Assembly (NCBI RefSeq): GCF_000621745.1
Contig: NZ_JHXK01000011.1
Coordinates: forward strand, 124,001 to 188,000
DNA from: Clostridium beijerinckii HUN142
GTDB lineage: Bacteria; Bacillota; Clostridia; Clostridiales; Clostridiaceae
Direction: 5' to 3'
Length of the DNA stretch: 64,000 nucleotides
Shown: one piece after another, positions 17,286 through 26,751 of the stretch
Layout: each line of letters begins with the position of its first letter
How positions within the stretch are numbered: the stretch's first letter is position 1
Notes under the pieces: model-generated
The model's input: only the letters and a program-made list of their open reading frames with translations
Database searches by the model: none
What the model was told of the DNA's origin: nothing
Position numbers and translations under genes: made by a program

Positions 17286-18251
17286 ATGGGTAATTTTTTA
17301 AAACCAAATGTCTTTTTTAGTAAATGTTTAGGTTTCGAAGCCTGTCGTTATAACGGCCAAATGATAACTGATGCATTTGTTGAACAGTTAAAACCTTTTG
17401 TTAACATTATCAATGTTTGTCCAGAAACTTCTATAGGACTTAAAATTCCAAGACCAACAATTAGAGTTGTCTCTGAAAATAACGAACTGAAATTATATGA
17501 ACCAAAAGAAGGAAAAGAATTCACAAAAGAAATGAGTGAGTTTTCAGAGTCATATTTGAACACTTTAAATGATATAGATGGTTTTCTCTTAAAAAGTGGT
17601 TCACCTTCCTGTGGACATAAAAATGTAAAAATTTATAATGGTACAGCAAAGGTTACAGGAAGCACAAGAGGTGCTGGAATATTTGGGAATAAGATTAAAG
17701 AGAAATATCCTTATTCACCAATAGAAGATGAAGGTAGATTACATAATTATAGAATTCGAGATAATTTTCTTACAAGAATTTTTATGAATGCAGACTTTAG
17801 AAAAGTCAAAGAATCTAATTCGCTTAATGAATTAATACATTTTCAACGTAGAAATAAATTGTTACTTATGGCAAACAGCCAAAAGTACACCAAGATATTA
17901 GGTAGAATTACAGCAAATGGTGAAGGTAATGATATAAAAAATATTATAGATGAATATGAGGAAAATTTAAATTTAGCATTTGAAAAACTTCCTAAGTATA
18001 CAAATAATATAAATGTTCTAATGCATGCCATAGGATATTTCTCTAAATATATAACTAAGGAAGAAACAGAATTATTAATGGACTCTTTGGAAAAATATAA
18101 GATGAAAAAACTTACAATAATGTCTCCTATGCTCTTAGTTAAATCATATGTAGTAAGATTTAATATTGATTACCTTTTAGAACAAACCTATTTTAATCCT
18201 TACCCAGAAGATTTAGTTATGCTGGAAGATTCGGAAAAGATAGAAATATAA
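17286..18251 (+). CDS. DUF523-DUF1722 two-domain protein
   Basis: A 321-residue protein. The N-terminal DUF523 domain (residues 8-150) has three conserved Cys regions: KCLGFEACRYNG (Cys14 and Cys20), NVCPETSIG and SGSPSCGHKN. In the related desulfurase TudS such cysteines bind an iron-sulfur cluster. The C-terminal DUF1722 domain (about 190-310) is helical, with a FQRRNKLLLMANSQ core. This architecture is known in other bacteria; its reaction here is unproven, with thiolated-base desulfuration or repair the leading idea. It is divergent from the His-rich COG0523 gene, and AAAAGGAG precedes the ATG. Confidence 0.82.
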   Translation: MGNFLKPNVFFSKCLGFEACRYNGQMITDAFVEQLKPFVNIINVCPETSIGLKIPRPTIRVVSENNELKLYEPKEGKEFTKEMSEFSESYLNTLNDIDGFLLKSGSPSCGHKNVKIYNGTAKVTGSTRGAGIFGNKIKEKYPYSPIEDEGRLHNYRIRDNFLTRIFMNADFRKVKESNSLNELIHFQRRNKLLLMANSQKYTKILGRITANGEGNDIKNIIDEYEENLNLAFEKLPKYTNNINVLMHAIGYFSKYITKEETELLMDSLEKYKMKKLTIMSPMLLVKSYVVRFNIDYLLEQTYFNPYPEDLVMLEDSEKIEI

Positions 18252-18269
18252 GTGGGTTTTTCTATTAAA

Positions 18270-18301
18270 TTTTAACGGCGATAATTTTACCGCCGTTAAA
18301 A
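18270..18301. terminator. GC-rich bidirectional hairpin terminator
   Basis: TTTTAACGGCG (18270-18280) pairs perfectly with CGCCGTTAAAA (18291-18301). The GC-rich core stands out in AT-rich DNA, and T-runs flank it on both strands. It lies 18 bases after the DUF523-DUF1722 stop. Confidence 0.75.
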
Positions 18302-18366
18302 AAATATTAGTTTTATTTATTTTCTTAAATTTGTCTTTAATTAACATTATGATAATAATGTTGCTA

Positions 18367-18816
18367 TTAGAGTATTTTATCTAAATATTCTTCATATCCT
18401 GCTTCCTTCATCTTATCTTTTGGAATAAACTTAAGTGATGCTGAGTTTATACAGTATCTTAATCCTCCCATACCTTCAGGTCCATCAGTAAATACGTGCC
18501 CTAGATGTGCATCACCAATACCGCTTCGAACTTCCGTTCTTACCATGCCATGACTTTTATCAATTTTTTCTTTTATTACTTTTCTATCTATCGGCTTTGA
18601 AAATGCAGGCCAGCCGCACCCAGAGTTGAATTTATCAGTTGATATAAACAATGGCTCACCTGTAGTTATATCTATATAAATTCCTTTTTCAAACAGGTTG
18701 TCATATTCATTAGAAAATGGAGCTTCTGTACCATTTTCTTGTGTAATTCTATATTGTTCGTCTGTCAAATCTCTTTTCAATTCTTCATTCGATTTTTTCA
18801 CATACTTTCGAGTCAT
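18367..18816 (-). CDS. msrB: Peptide methionine-(R)-sulfoxide reductase
   Basis: A 149-residue MsrB-domain enzyme that reduces the R epimer of oxidised methionine in proteins. The signature blocks are [28 protein letters not shown] and [14 protein letters not shown], with the catalytic Cys in RYCIN (not selenocysteine). The pairs of CxxC zinc ligands found in many MsrB are absent, so it is the zinc-free form. No msrA is fused or adjacent. AGGAGG precedes the ATG. Confidence 0.95.
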   Translation of the reverse strand: MTRKYVKKSNEELKRDLTDEQYRITQENGTEAPFSNEYDNLFEKGIYIDITTGEPLFISTDKFNSGCGWPAFSKPIDRKVIKEKIDKSHGMVRTEVRSGIGDAHLGHVFTDGPEGMGGLRYCINSASLKFIPKDKMKEAGYEEYLDKIL

Positions 18817-18983
18817 TTGTCTCCTCCTATTATCTTTGGAAATTATTTAGTTCTGTATACTTAAATTTATTAATATTATGTGACAAATGCATAACACTAA
18901 TTCATTTATAGGTATTATAATATATACTTATCTGTGAACATTATATTTTAATAGCTTAAATTTAAACATACTTCTCCACTTTT

Positions 18984-21929
18984 CTATTTTTCCAGTAACT
19001 CTTCAAGTTGATTGGCAGGAAGAGGCTTGCTAAAATAATACCCTTGAATATAATCACAATTTCTTCTTTTAAGTATTAAAAGCTGATCTTCAGTTTCCAC
19101 ACCTTCTGCAATAACCTTTAAGTCCATATTATGTGCCATTTGAATAATATTTTTAATAATAGCTTCCTCTTTTTTATCTGAAGAAATATTGTCTATAAAT
19201 GATTTATCAATTTTTAATGTAGTTATTGGAATCCTTCTAAGATAGCTTAACGATGAATATCCTGTGCCAAAGTCATCAAGTGCAATCCTAATTCCCATGT
19301 CCATTAATTTTTTTAATATTTCAATACTAGAATCAAAAGATTTCATAAGAACAGTTTCCGTAATCTCAAGTTCAATTATATTCGGATTAACTGATGTACT
19401 TTCAATAATTTCTTTAACATTATCTAAGAACTCTATCTCCTGTAAATCAACTGATGAGATATTAATTCCTATACTATTAAATTTATAGCCTGCTTCAAAC
19501 CACTTAGCACTTTGTATACAAGATTCCTTAATCACCCATAAAGTTAATTGTGTAATATATCCGCATTCCTCTGCTATTGGAATAAACTCTGCAGGAGATA
19601 TGAATCCAAGTTCTCTGCTATTTAATCTAAGTAATGCCTCAAAACCAAAGATTTTATTTGTTTTTACATCATACTGAGGTTGATAATTGATAGTAAGTTC
19701 ATTATTATCAACTGCTGTTCTTAATATTCTTTCTATGCTAGTCTTTCGTTCAAGGCTTAGGTACATTTGGGGATCAAAAAGAGAAAATCTATTTTTACCT
19801 AATTCCTTTGCCCTATACATAGCAGCATCTGCATTTCTTAAAATTGTACTACTATCCTTTCCATCTTTAGGGTATAAAGCTATTCCGACACTGGCTGTTA
19901 TATACATATGCTTGTTGTCAATTTTAAATACCTTATCAAACAAACCTAATAGTTTGTTTGCATAATCTTGTATTTCATCTTCTTTTGAATCAGGATGAAG
20001 TAATATAAATTCATCTCCACCAAGTCTACATATTGTATCTTTTTCTTCAATTAAATTTTCAAACTGTTTTGCTAAACTTATTAACAATTTATCTCCATAC
20101 TCGTGTCCCATTGTATCATTTATATTCTTAAAATTATCTAAATCTATAAAAAATACAATTCCTTGTTTATTAGCATAATTAGACAATTGTAGTTGTTCAT
20201 TTAGTCTATTCATGAACAATGTCCTATTAGGCAGTTTTGTCAAGAAATCATAAAAAGCCATGAATTTTATTCTATCCTCTGAAATCTTTCTTTCAGAAAT
20301 ATCCCTAATAGAACCAGTCATCTTTATAGCTCTTCCTTCAGAATCTCTTAATGCTTTACCGCATGATAAAATCCAAACGTACGATCCTCTTTTTGTTTTT
20401 ATCCTAAATTCAGAGTTATAAACATCTGTAAACTTATCAATATGATTCTTGAAATCTTTTTTCACTTTATCAATATCATCTGAATGAACCTTCTCATATA
20501 CAAAGTTCCTAAGATTATCTATCTCATTCAACTTGTATCCAATAATATCAACTAATTTATCAGAAGCAAAGAATTTACCAGTAATTAGATTCCATTCCCA
20601 AATCGAATCATTTGCACATTCTAATGCAAGTCTGTATTTTTCATCACTAACTCTAAGTGCTTCCTCATTTTCTTGTAATTCTTTGTACTGTACCCTTAAT
20701 TCTTCTTCTGTTGCTAGCAATTCTTCATAAACTGATGATAACTCCTCATAGCTTGAACTTAACTTACCAATCATCAAATTAAAGGATCTTCCTAATTTCC
20801 CAAATTCATCATTAGTATTAATATTAGCTTTTACTGATAAATCTCCATTGCCAGCTGCTTGCATCAAAGGAGTTAATTCTGTAATTGGTTTTGTTACCTT
20901 CTTAGTAACAATGAGAGTAACAAAAATAACAAGAAGGAGCATGCCTAATGTCACCATAACTATTAAATATCCCATTTTATTAGCTTTACTTGTTAATTCG
21001 CTTTTTTGTATAACTGAAGCCATCTTCCAACCAGTATCTTTACACGTGTAAACATTAACTAACACAGGATTACCATTTATATAAGTTTCAAAACTCCCAT
21101 TATCCAAATCTATAAGTTTATCATAATTATCAAATGAAAATTTTGAAGATTCATTTGTTTGAGAATATGTATAACCTATCTGATTTAAATGTAAAATATT
21201 TTTAAAGTTCAAATTTATATCTGGGTGAGCTAGCATTGTCCCATCCTTTAAATAAAGAAAAACATACCCTGTATCTCCAATTCTAATATTTCTTATTATC
21301 TGAGATAACTTTTCCAAACTTAAATCTATGCCCATAACTCCAACAATGCTTCCAGATTCATTTTTTACTGTTGTTGATGCACTTATAATGACATTTTGAG
21401 AATTATCAACTGCCGAAACGTAAGGATCTGAAATTACCACTTCATCTGGATTTGATAATGCCAAGGAATACCAAGGTCTTGTTCTTGGATCAAATGTATT
21501 TGTGCTTAATCCATCAGGCCATTGAATATAACCACCCCATTTAGTACCAATATACACATAAGTTGTTTCTGGATGTGATGTTCCGTAAGCTTCGAGCACA
21601 TTATATATAACCCCCTCTATGCCAGGCATTTGTTTTGAATATTTTTTATTTATTGCAATATCAGGAATATTAAATAGAGCTGAAATAGACTGGTCTGCTT
21701 TTTTGGCATCTGAATAAGTTGCCAGAAACTTAGCATTGTACTTTATTTGCTGTAACACGTTAGAAAAGTTGTTATCTACTTGTACCATTTGATCTTCCGC
21801 ACATGAAAATAAATCATCTTTAATCGAGTTATACATATGATTATAGGTTATTAATGCAATTGGAATAGATGTAGATAATATAATTCCTACAAAATAAAAA
21901 AACAATTTTAATCTAAAAGTAAGCTTCAT
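18984..21929 (-). CDS. Cache-HAMP-PAS-GGDEF-EAL cyclic-di-GMP signalling protein
   Basis: A 981-residue membrane protein. After an N-terminal helix (about 8-29) comes a large external double-Cache domain (about 35-325) with the typical RTRPWYSLA segment, a second helix (about 328-350), HAMP, and a Glu-rich coiled coil (about 395-430). A PAS domain follows (about 432-550), then GGDEF (about 560-715, intact LGGDEF; no RxxD inhibitory site) and EAL (about 725-975). The EAL domain keeps EALLR, the DDFGTGYSS metal loop and IAEGVET, so a phosphodiesterase is predicted, and cyclase activity is also possible. The Cache domain suggests control by a small external ligand such as an amino or organic acid. 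AAGGAG precedes the ATG. Confidence 0.95.
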   Translation of the reverse strand: MKLTFRLKLFFYFVGIILSTSIPIALITYNHMYNSIKDDLFSCAEDQMVQVDNNFSNVLQQIKYNAKFLATYSDAKKADQSISALFNIPDIAINKKYSKQMPGIEGVIYNVLEAYGTSHPETTYVYIGTKWGGYIQWPDGLSTNTFDPRTRPWYSLALSNPDEVVISDPYVSAVDNSQNVIISASTTVKNESGSIVGVMGIDLSLEKLSQIIRNIRIGDTGYVFLYLKDGTMLAHPDINLNFKNILHLNQIGYTYSQTNESSKFSFDNYDKLIDLDNGSFETYINGNPVLVNVYTCKDTGWKMASVIQKSELTSKANKMGYLIVMVTLGMLLLVIFVTLIVTKKVTKPITELTPLMQAAGNGDLSVKANINTNDEFGKLGRSFNLMIGKLSSSYEELSSVYEELLATEEELRVQYKELQENEEALRVSDEKYRLALECANDSIWEWNLITGKFFASDKLVDIIGYKLNEIDNLRNFVYEKVHSDDIDKVKKDFKNHIDKFTDVYNSEFRIKTKRGSYVWILSCGKALRDSEGRAIKMTGSIRDISERKISEDRIKFMAFYDFLTKLPNRTLFMNRLNEQLQLSNYANKQGIVFFIDLDNFKNINDTMGHEYGDKLLISLAKQFENLIEEKDTICRLGGDEFILLHPDSKEDEIQDYANKLLGLFDKVFKIDNKHMYITASVGIALYPKDGKDSSTILRNADAAMYRAKELGKNRFSLFDPQMYLSLERKTSIERILRTAVDNNELTINYQPQYDVKTNKIFGFEALLRLNSRELGFISPAEFIPIAEECGYITQLTLWVIKESCIQSAKWFEAGYKFNSIGINISSVDLQEIEFLDNVKEIIESTSVNPNIIELEITETVLMKSFDSSIEILKKLMDMGIRIALDDFGTGYSSLSYLRRIPITTLKIDKSFIDNISSDKKEEAIIKNIIQMAHNMDLKVIAEGVETEDQLLILKRRNCDYIQGYYFSKPLPANQLEELLEK

Positions 21930-22294
21930 ACCAATGCTCCTTGATTATTCAATTTGTATATTTTCTAACGGAATCTTTTCCTTTATATAAAAATGAATTT
22001 TAGTTTTTCATATTAATATATATTTTACCATTTATACTGCACCGTTTCAATTATTTAGATACCTATCTTCTCACTGATAACTTCTAGATTACTTAATTAA
22101 AATATATATGCTACAATTGAACTTCCACATTTTGTCTTAAATGAGTACTCACCTCATTAGAATTTCAATTGTAAATTTATTATTGTAGTATATTTATACC
22201 ATTTTTTCTGCATTAAATGCTGTAAAATGCATTATAAAAAAACTGCAGACTAAATACATATCTGCAGCTTTTGAATAAATTTATTTAATATATT
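21930..22294. other. Intergenic region between the GGDEF-EAL gene and kdgT
   Basis: Besides the kdgT terminator at its right end, it is AT-rich DNA that should hold the leftward promoter of the GGDEF-EAL gene. I could not mark a promoter with confidence and see no gene. Confidence 0.35.
22236..22267 (-). terminator. Intrinsic terminator of kdgT
   Basis: CTGCAGA (22243-22249) pairs with TCTGCAG (22261-22267). On the minus strand seven T follow the stem, about 30 bases past the kdgT stop. Confidence 0.82.
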
Positions 22295-23317
22295 TTATAT
22301 TGAAATTCTATTCAAGTTACTTTCAACATCTTTCCTTTTATTATATTTAGACGGCTTAATCGGCAACCCCTTGGCCCTTGCTCTCTTTTCAAACCACATA
22401 GTTACAATAGGAGTTAATATCGATGTGACTAATACACTTGTGGCGATAATTGCTGTAGCTGAAGCTGCAACTGGTTCAAATTGTGCATTTGCTTGTGCTA
22501 TGGCGTAAGGGACCGCAACAGCAGCACCAGCAGTTGATGAAGCTGCCCATCCGGCAACACCATCAGATCCAGTTAAATATCTATCAATAAGAGATAATAA
22601 TCCACCTGAAAGTGCTACTACTGCAACTCCCATTATAATTCCCATAAATCCTGATTGAATAATCATGCCAAAGTTTAAGCTAAATCCTAAAGTAAATGCA
22701 AAAAATGGAATCAAAGCTGGAACAACTGGAGCAAACATTTTACGAAAATCATGATCTAAAGTTCCAAGCGCAATACCCAATGCAAAAGGAATTAATGTTG
22801 AAACTAATGTTTGCCAAGGAAACGAAGCAATTCCTGCAATCCCCATAGCCACCATTGTCATAAATGGTCCAGATTCTATACTTATAAACGGAAAACCAGC
22901 AGCATCTTCTTTTCTACCAAGAGTCGTCATCAAAGCTAAATAAAGTCCGCCATTTGTTTCATTAAATGCAGCAATAACTGCTAAAACCGAAAGTCCAGAT
23001 AGAATTCCTGTTTGTATTCCATTAGCTGGAAGTATATGAGACACTAGGACTCCTAATAATGAAGCAAATAAAACCTTTCCTATTAATAATGAAATGCCTT
23101 TCTTAGCAATATAACCAGATGTACGTAGATCAATAGTTGTTCCAATGCAGAAAAAGAATATAAATAGAATTACTGATGTTCCAGTTAAGAAATTGCCTGT
23201 AAATCCGCCAAAAAATTTATTAACATCTGGTGAAAGCGTTTTAAGTAATGTTCCAAGAAATAAAGGCACTATCATCAAACCGCCAGGAACCTTCTCAATA
23301 TTTTGTTTAATTTTCAT
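22295..23317 (-). CDS. kdgT: 2-keto-3-deoxygluconate permease
   Basis: A 340-residue polytopic membrane protein matching the KdgT family from its start (KVPGGLMIVPLFLGTLLKTL) through the conserved FFFCIGTTIDLRTSGYI and AAFNETNGGLYLAL segments. It imports 2-keto-3-deoxygluconate, a product of pectin and hexuronate breakdown, by proton symport. About ten hydrophobic helices are visible. It lies downstream of kduI and a LacI-type regulator on the same strand. The 379-base gap to kduI suggests a separate promoter, and a possible catabolite-response element lies in that gap. AAGGAG precedes the ATG. Confidence 0.93.
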   Translation of the reverse strand: MKIKQNIEKVPGGLMIVPLFLGTLLKTLSPDVNKFFGGFTGNFLTGTSVILFIFFFCIGTTIDLRTSGYIAKKGISLLIGKVLFASLLGVLVSHILPANGIQTGILSGLSVLAVIAAFNETNGGLYLALMTTLGRKEDAAGFPFISIESGPFMTMVAMGIAGIASFPWQTLVSTLIPFALGIALGTLDHDFRKMFAPVVPALIPFFAFTLGFSLNFGMIIQSGFMGIIMGVAVVALSGGLLSLIDRYLTGSDGVAGWAASSTAGAAVAVPYAIAQANAQFEPVAASATAIIATSVLVTSILTPIVTMWFEKRARAKGLPIKPSKYNKRKDVESNLNRISI

Positions 23318-23696
23318 AATAACAACTCCTTAAATACTATAGTTTAACTCTCATAAATTTTTTTATTTGTTTCGATAAATTCTCATAACACAATATTCTT
23401 CATAAGCATCTTTCAACAAAAAAACTACTAAGAAATAGCTTTTATTTGAATTTAATTCGATATAACGTTTTCATCAGGTGCATGAATCACTCTATATCTT
23501 CATTCCTCCTTAAATTCACTATTAGAATACCAACCTATCATTTGTATTTAAAATTTTATGTTATCGTATGTAAGATAGTTATAAGAAAATCATACATGTA
23601 TTATAGTATCTTTCTTATTACCATATTAGTTAAAACTATATTTAAGAAATTGATATGCAGGAACTTATTCTTCTAACTATTTTAGAATTAATTATA
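23318..23696. other. Gap between kduI and kdgT
   Basis: It holds the possible cre site at 23461-23474. A 76-codon rightward frame (23446-23676) lacks a ribosome site and has shadow-like composition. No copy of the ACACGTGT operator found around kduI was seen here. Confidence 0.4.
23461..23474. promoter_or_regulatory. Possible catabolite-responsive element upstream of kdgT
   Basis: Minus strand ATGAAAACGTTATA matches the CcpA site consensus in its left half and centre, with one deviation on the right. It sits about 145 bases upstream of kdgT, a plausible target of glucose repression. Confidence 0.3.
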
Positions 23697-24533
23697 TTAT
23701 TTTAAGTCCTGAATTCTTATAGTATCCATATCATCGAATGTTATATTTTCCCCACACATTCCCCATATAAATGAATAATTTTGAGTTCCAATTCCTGAAT
23801 GTATTGACCAGCTTGGTGAAATTACTGCTTGCTCATTCTTCATTACTATATGTCTTGTTTCTTGTCCTTCACCCATAAAATGCATCACTGCTTGATCTTC
23901 AGGTACATCAAGATATAAATATACTTCCATACGTCTTTCATGAGTATGGCATGGCATTGTATTCCATCCACTTCCTGGCTCTAGTATTGTTAACCCCATT
24001 ACTAATTGACAGCTTTCACATACTGCGGGATGAATATATTGATTTATTGTCCTTTTATTCATATTTATTTCATCGCCACATTTTATTTTATTAGCCTTTT
24101 CTAAATCTATTTTTACTGTTGGATATGATTTAAGCGCTGGTGCGGAATTTATATAAAACTTAGCTGGATTTTTTTCATCAACTGATTTAAATTCTATATT
24201 TTTAGTACCTTGTCCAACATATAATCCATCTCTATATTTTAGATTATATTCTACTTCATCTGCTATAATTGTTCCTTCTCCACCTACATTAATAACTCCA
24301 AGCTCTCTTCTTTCCAGAAAGTAATCTGTTCCCAATTCTTTAGAAGCTCCAAGCTTCAATGCTTCTTTTACTGGTGTAACTCCACCAAATATGATTCTAT
24401 CATTATGGCTGTAAACTAAGTTTACTTCTCCATCAACAAATACTTTCTCAACTAAATAATGTCTTCTTAAAGTTTCTGTATCGTAATGTTTGGAGTCTTC
24501 TGGATGATTTGAGTATCTAATTTCCATTTTCAT
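23697..24533 (-). CDS. kduI: 5-keto-4-deoxyuronate isomerase (KduI)
   Basis: A 278-residue cupin-type isomerase that converts 4-deoxy-L-threo-5-hexosulose uronate to 3-deoxy-D-glycero-2,5-hexodiulosonate in pectin and glycosaminoglycan breakdown. The metal-binding block PCHTHERRMEVYLY (about residue 195) supplies two His and a Glu, and SIHSG near residue 243 the last His, as in E. coli KduI. Full family length. AAGGAGGG stands six bases before ATG 24533. Its regulator gene lies directly upstream and two copies of an ACACGTGT motif lie in the 330-base gap, so induction by a uronate intermediate is likely. A kduD gene is not in the window. Confidence 0.95.
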   Translation of the reverse strand: MKMEIRYSNHPEDSKHYDTETLRRHYLVEKVFVDGEVNLVYSHNDRIIFGGVTPVKEALKLGASKELGTDYFLERRELGVINVGGEGTIIADEVEYNLKYRDGLYVGQGTKNIEFKSVDEKNPAKFYINSAPALKSYPTVKIDLEKANKIKCGDEINMNKRTINQYIHPAVCESCQLVMGLTILEPGSGWNTMPCHTHERRMEVYLYLDVPEDQAVMHFMGEGQETRHIVMKNEQAVISPSWSIHSGIGTQNYSFIWGMCGENITFDDMDTIRIQDLK

Positions 24534-24558
24534 AGCATTCCCTCCTTACAATATTGGG

Positions 24559-24569
24559 CACACGTGTTC
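24559..24569. promoter_or_regulatory. LacI-type operator, copy 1 (kduI)
   Basis: CACACGTGTTC, centred on the 8-bp palindrome ACACGTGT and here flanked GG...CC, lies about 30 bases upstream of the kduI start. The same 11 bases recur at 24717 and 25978. Confidence 0.65.
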
Positions 24570-24716
24570 CTAATTGAGTAAAATTATTCTTAACTTATTA
24601 AATTTATATACTTTTCCTAAAGAAAATATTATTACAATTATACACTAATTCAGAATTACCCAAAGTACATATAACACAATTAAATTTCTAAACTTAACAT
24701 TAAATAATATGCGCTG

Positions 24717-24727
24717 CACACGTGTTC
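24717..24727. promoter_or_regulatory. LacI-type operator, copy 2 (kduI upstream)
   Basis: A second CACACGTGTTC, 158 bp from copy 1 centre to centre, in the gap between the regulator gene and kduI. Two sites at about 15 helical turns would permit DNA looping. Confidence 0.6.
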
Positions 24728-24805
24728 CCAAACTCTTAATACAAGTATATACGTTCATGTAAATATTTGCAATAGTTTTTTTATATTTATTGGAAATGTA
24801 CTTAA

Positions 24806-24855
24806 ATTATAAAGCTGCAGTAAAAAAAACTTATATATCACTTCAGCTTTATAAT
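24806..24855. terminator. Hairpin after the LacI-type regulator gene
   Basis: ATTATAAAGCTG (24806-24817) pairs perfectly with CAGCTTTATAAT (24844-24855), just after the regulator stop. The T-run after the stem is weak, so termination may be partial. Confidence 0.5.
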
Positions 24856-24863
24856 GATTTATT

Positions 24864-25862
24864 CTAATTTAAATCTTTAACGGAATTCCCCAACTCCAAT
24901 TCTGATTCTATATATATTTCCTTTGTTGTTATATCTTGTTTATTATTTAGCAATTTTAAAAGTAAATCAGTCGCAATCTTTGCTATTTCTCCTATAGGTC
25001 GTTTAACTGTTGTAATACTTGGCGTAATGAATCTACCAATTTCGTTTCCATCAAATCCCAATATTGAAATATCATCTGGAATCTTTAATCCATGCTCTGT
25101 AATAGCTTTTATAGCTCCAGTTGCCATTTCATCATTGAAAGCAAATATAGCAGAAAACTTTTCATTTATTTCTATTAATTCATTCGCTTTTTCATATCCA
25201 CTCTTAACAGTAAAATCCCCATTTAACACCAAACTTTTATTCAAATTAATATTATAATTATTAAAAGCTTTTAAGTATCCTTCTCGTCTCATCTTAGTTG
25301 AATCGAAATTTCTTGATCCCTCTATTATTGCAATATCCTTATGGCCTTTTTTTATCAATTGCTCTACGCCCTTATACGCACCAACGCTTTCATCAGTATA
25401 TACATTTATGACATTATGATTTACCTTTCTATTTATAACTACAATAGGTATATCTTTATCTAATATTTCTCTAATAAAATTATCATCACCTATTTTTTGA
25501 CTCACAACTAATATACCATCATAATTTTTTGGGTTTATAGTATTTTCTTCATACATATCTATTCCTTTAACAATGACATTATACTTTTTATCTATGTTTC
25601 TATATACACTATTTATAACAGTTTGAAATACAAACGGTGACGTTCCATTGCTTATTGTTGAAAAAAACACACCAATATTATAAGCCTTGTCTATTTTTAA
25701 ACTCCTTGCACTCATGTTAGGAATGTAGTTTAGTTCCTTAACTGCATTAAGTACCGCCTCTTTAGTCTTCTCATTTACATACTTAGATCCTGTTAGTACT
25801 CTTGATACAGTTGAATGTGATATTCCTAATGCTTTTGCTATATCTTTAATCGTAGTAGCCAT
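24864..25862 (-). CDS. LacI family regulator of the kduI/kdgT region
   Basis: A 332-residue LacI/GalR repressor. The N-terminal helix-turn-helix TIKDIAKALGISHSTVSRVL and hinge NYIPNMSARSLK are classic. A periplasmic-binding-protein-like sensor domain follows (about 60-330), with AIFAFNDEMATGAIKA and ISILGFDGNEIG segments. Position directly upstream of kduI and kdgT, and the shared CACACGTGTTC sites at its own and the kduI promoter, make it the probable local hexuronate regulator, functionally like KdgR of Bacillus. The effector is inferred. GGGAGG precedes the ATG. Confidence 0.92.
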   Translation of the reverse strand: MATTIKDIAKALGISHSTVSRVLTGSKYVNEKTKEAVLNAVKELNYIPNMSARSLKIDKAYNIGVFFSTISNGTSPFVFQTVINSVYRNIDKKYNVIVKGIDMYEENTINPKNYDGILVVSQKIGDDNFIREILDKDIPIVVINRKVNHNVINVYTDESVGAYKGVEQLIKKGHKDIAIIEGSRNFDSTKMRREGYLKAFNNYNINLNKSLVLNGDFTVKSGYEKANELIEINEKFSAIFAFNDEMATGAIKAITEHGLKIPDDISILGFDGNEIGRFITPSITTVKRPIGEIAKIATDLLLKLLNNKQDITTKEIYIESELELGNSVKDLN

Positions 25863-26364
25863 ATTAATCCTCCCAAAACCTTAACAAATATAGTAATTTT
25901 ATCTCCAAGTAAAAACTGTCTTTTAGTAAATCAATTTAATCAGGACATTATAGATCATTTCTATTACATTCAACAGTCACACGTGTTCACGATCTTGTTT
26001 ATTATTTTATAGCAGTAAATATTAAATTACAAGTTTTGCTAATACTTTCAATAACATTCTTTGCAGTTTTAATTAATTAATATTATATATAAAATGTAAT
26101 TCTTCTTAAACTGTGCTTTTCTTAATTACTTTTTACAAATCATATGCCTTCTAAAAATTTTAATTCATAGAATTCTGCCTTAAACTATAAGATAATGTAA
26201 ATCAAATATTCTTCTTATTACAAATGAATTATATTATTTAGAATTTATATAATAATTAAATTCTTGATTTAAAAATGAACTTAATATACAATATTAACCA
26301 TGATATATTTTAGAATTTATGGCAAGAATTTATAATAAATTTATAAGTTAAAGAAGGAAATTAT
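25863..26364. other. Divergent region between the LacI regulator and the NusG_II gene
   Basis: It contains operator copy 3 and otherwise AT-rich DNA with promoters for both directions. No gene, repeat or clear hairpin was found. Confidence 0.4.
25978..25988. promoter_or_regulatory. LacI-type operator, copy 3 (regulator promoter)
   Basis: CACACGTGTTC about 115 bases upstream of the LacI-type regulator gene, identical to the two copies before kduI, suggests autoregulation. Confidence 0.6.
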
Positions 26365-26751
26365 ATGTTTAAAAAATGGGATATAATTATAATAGTTACA
26401 CTGCTATGCATTTCATTTATTCCTGAGATTGTTTTTGGAATAATGGGTAAACATTATAATGGTACATATGCTGAATTGACTATAGATGGTAAACTTTATA
26501 AGAAAATCAATTTATCTGAGCATAGAGGTGATGAACAAATAGACATAAAAACATCCTATGGTGAAAATATAGTTGAGATTAAAGATAAGTCTATTAAAGT
26601 AATAGATGCAGATTGCAAGGATAAAATATGTATCAGGTCTGGGTTTATATCTGAACCAGGTCAAATTGTAGTTTGCCTTCCACATAAATTTATGATTGAA
26701 ATAAAAAGTAGTGATATAATGGCAAACAGTTTGAGGTGTTTAAATGAATAA
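26365..26751 (+). CDS. NusG domain II-like membrane-anchored protein
   Basis: A 128-residue protein with one N-terminal membrane helix (about 7-26) and a single small beta-barrel domain of the NusG_II family (about 33-122), with the conserved VIDADCKDKICIRSGFI and IVVCLPHKFMIEI segments. The function is unknown; the family is often found beside HepS-like, ApbE and Rnf genes, as here. AAGGA precedes the ATG. It overlaps the next gene by 8 bases, so they are coupled. Confidence 0.85.
   Translation: MFKKWDIIIIVTLLCISFIPEIVFGIMGKHYNGTYAELTIDGKLYKKINLSEHRGDEQIDIKTSYGENIVEIKDKSIKVIDADCKDKICIRSGFISEPGQIVVCLPHKFMIEIKSSDIMANSLRCLNE

Noticed and set aside
23446..23676. 76-codon rightward frame between kduI and kdgT
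   Set aside because: No Shine-Dalgarno sequence and composition typical of AT-rich non-coding DNA.
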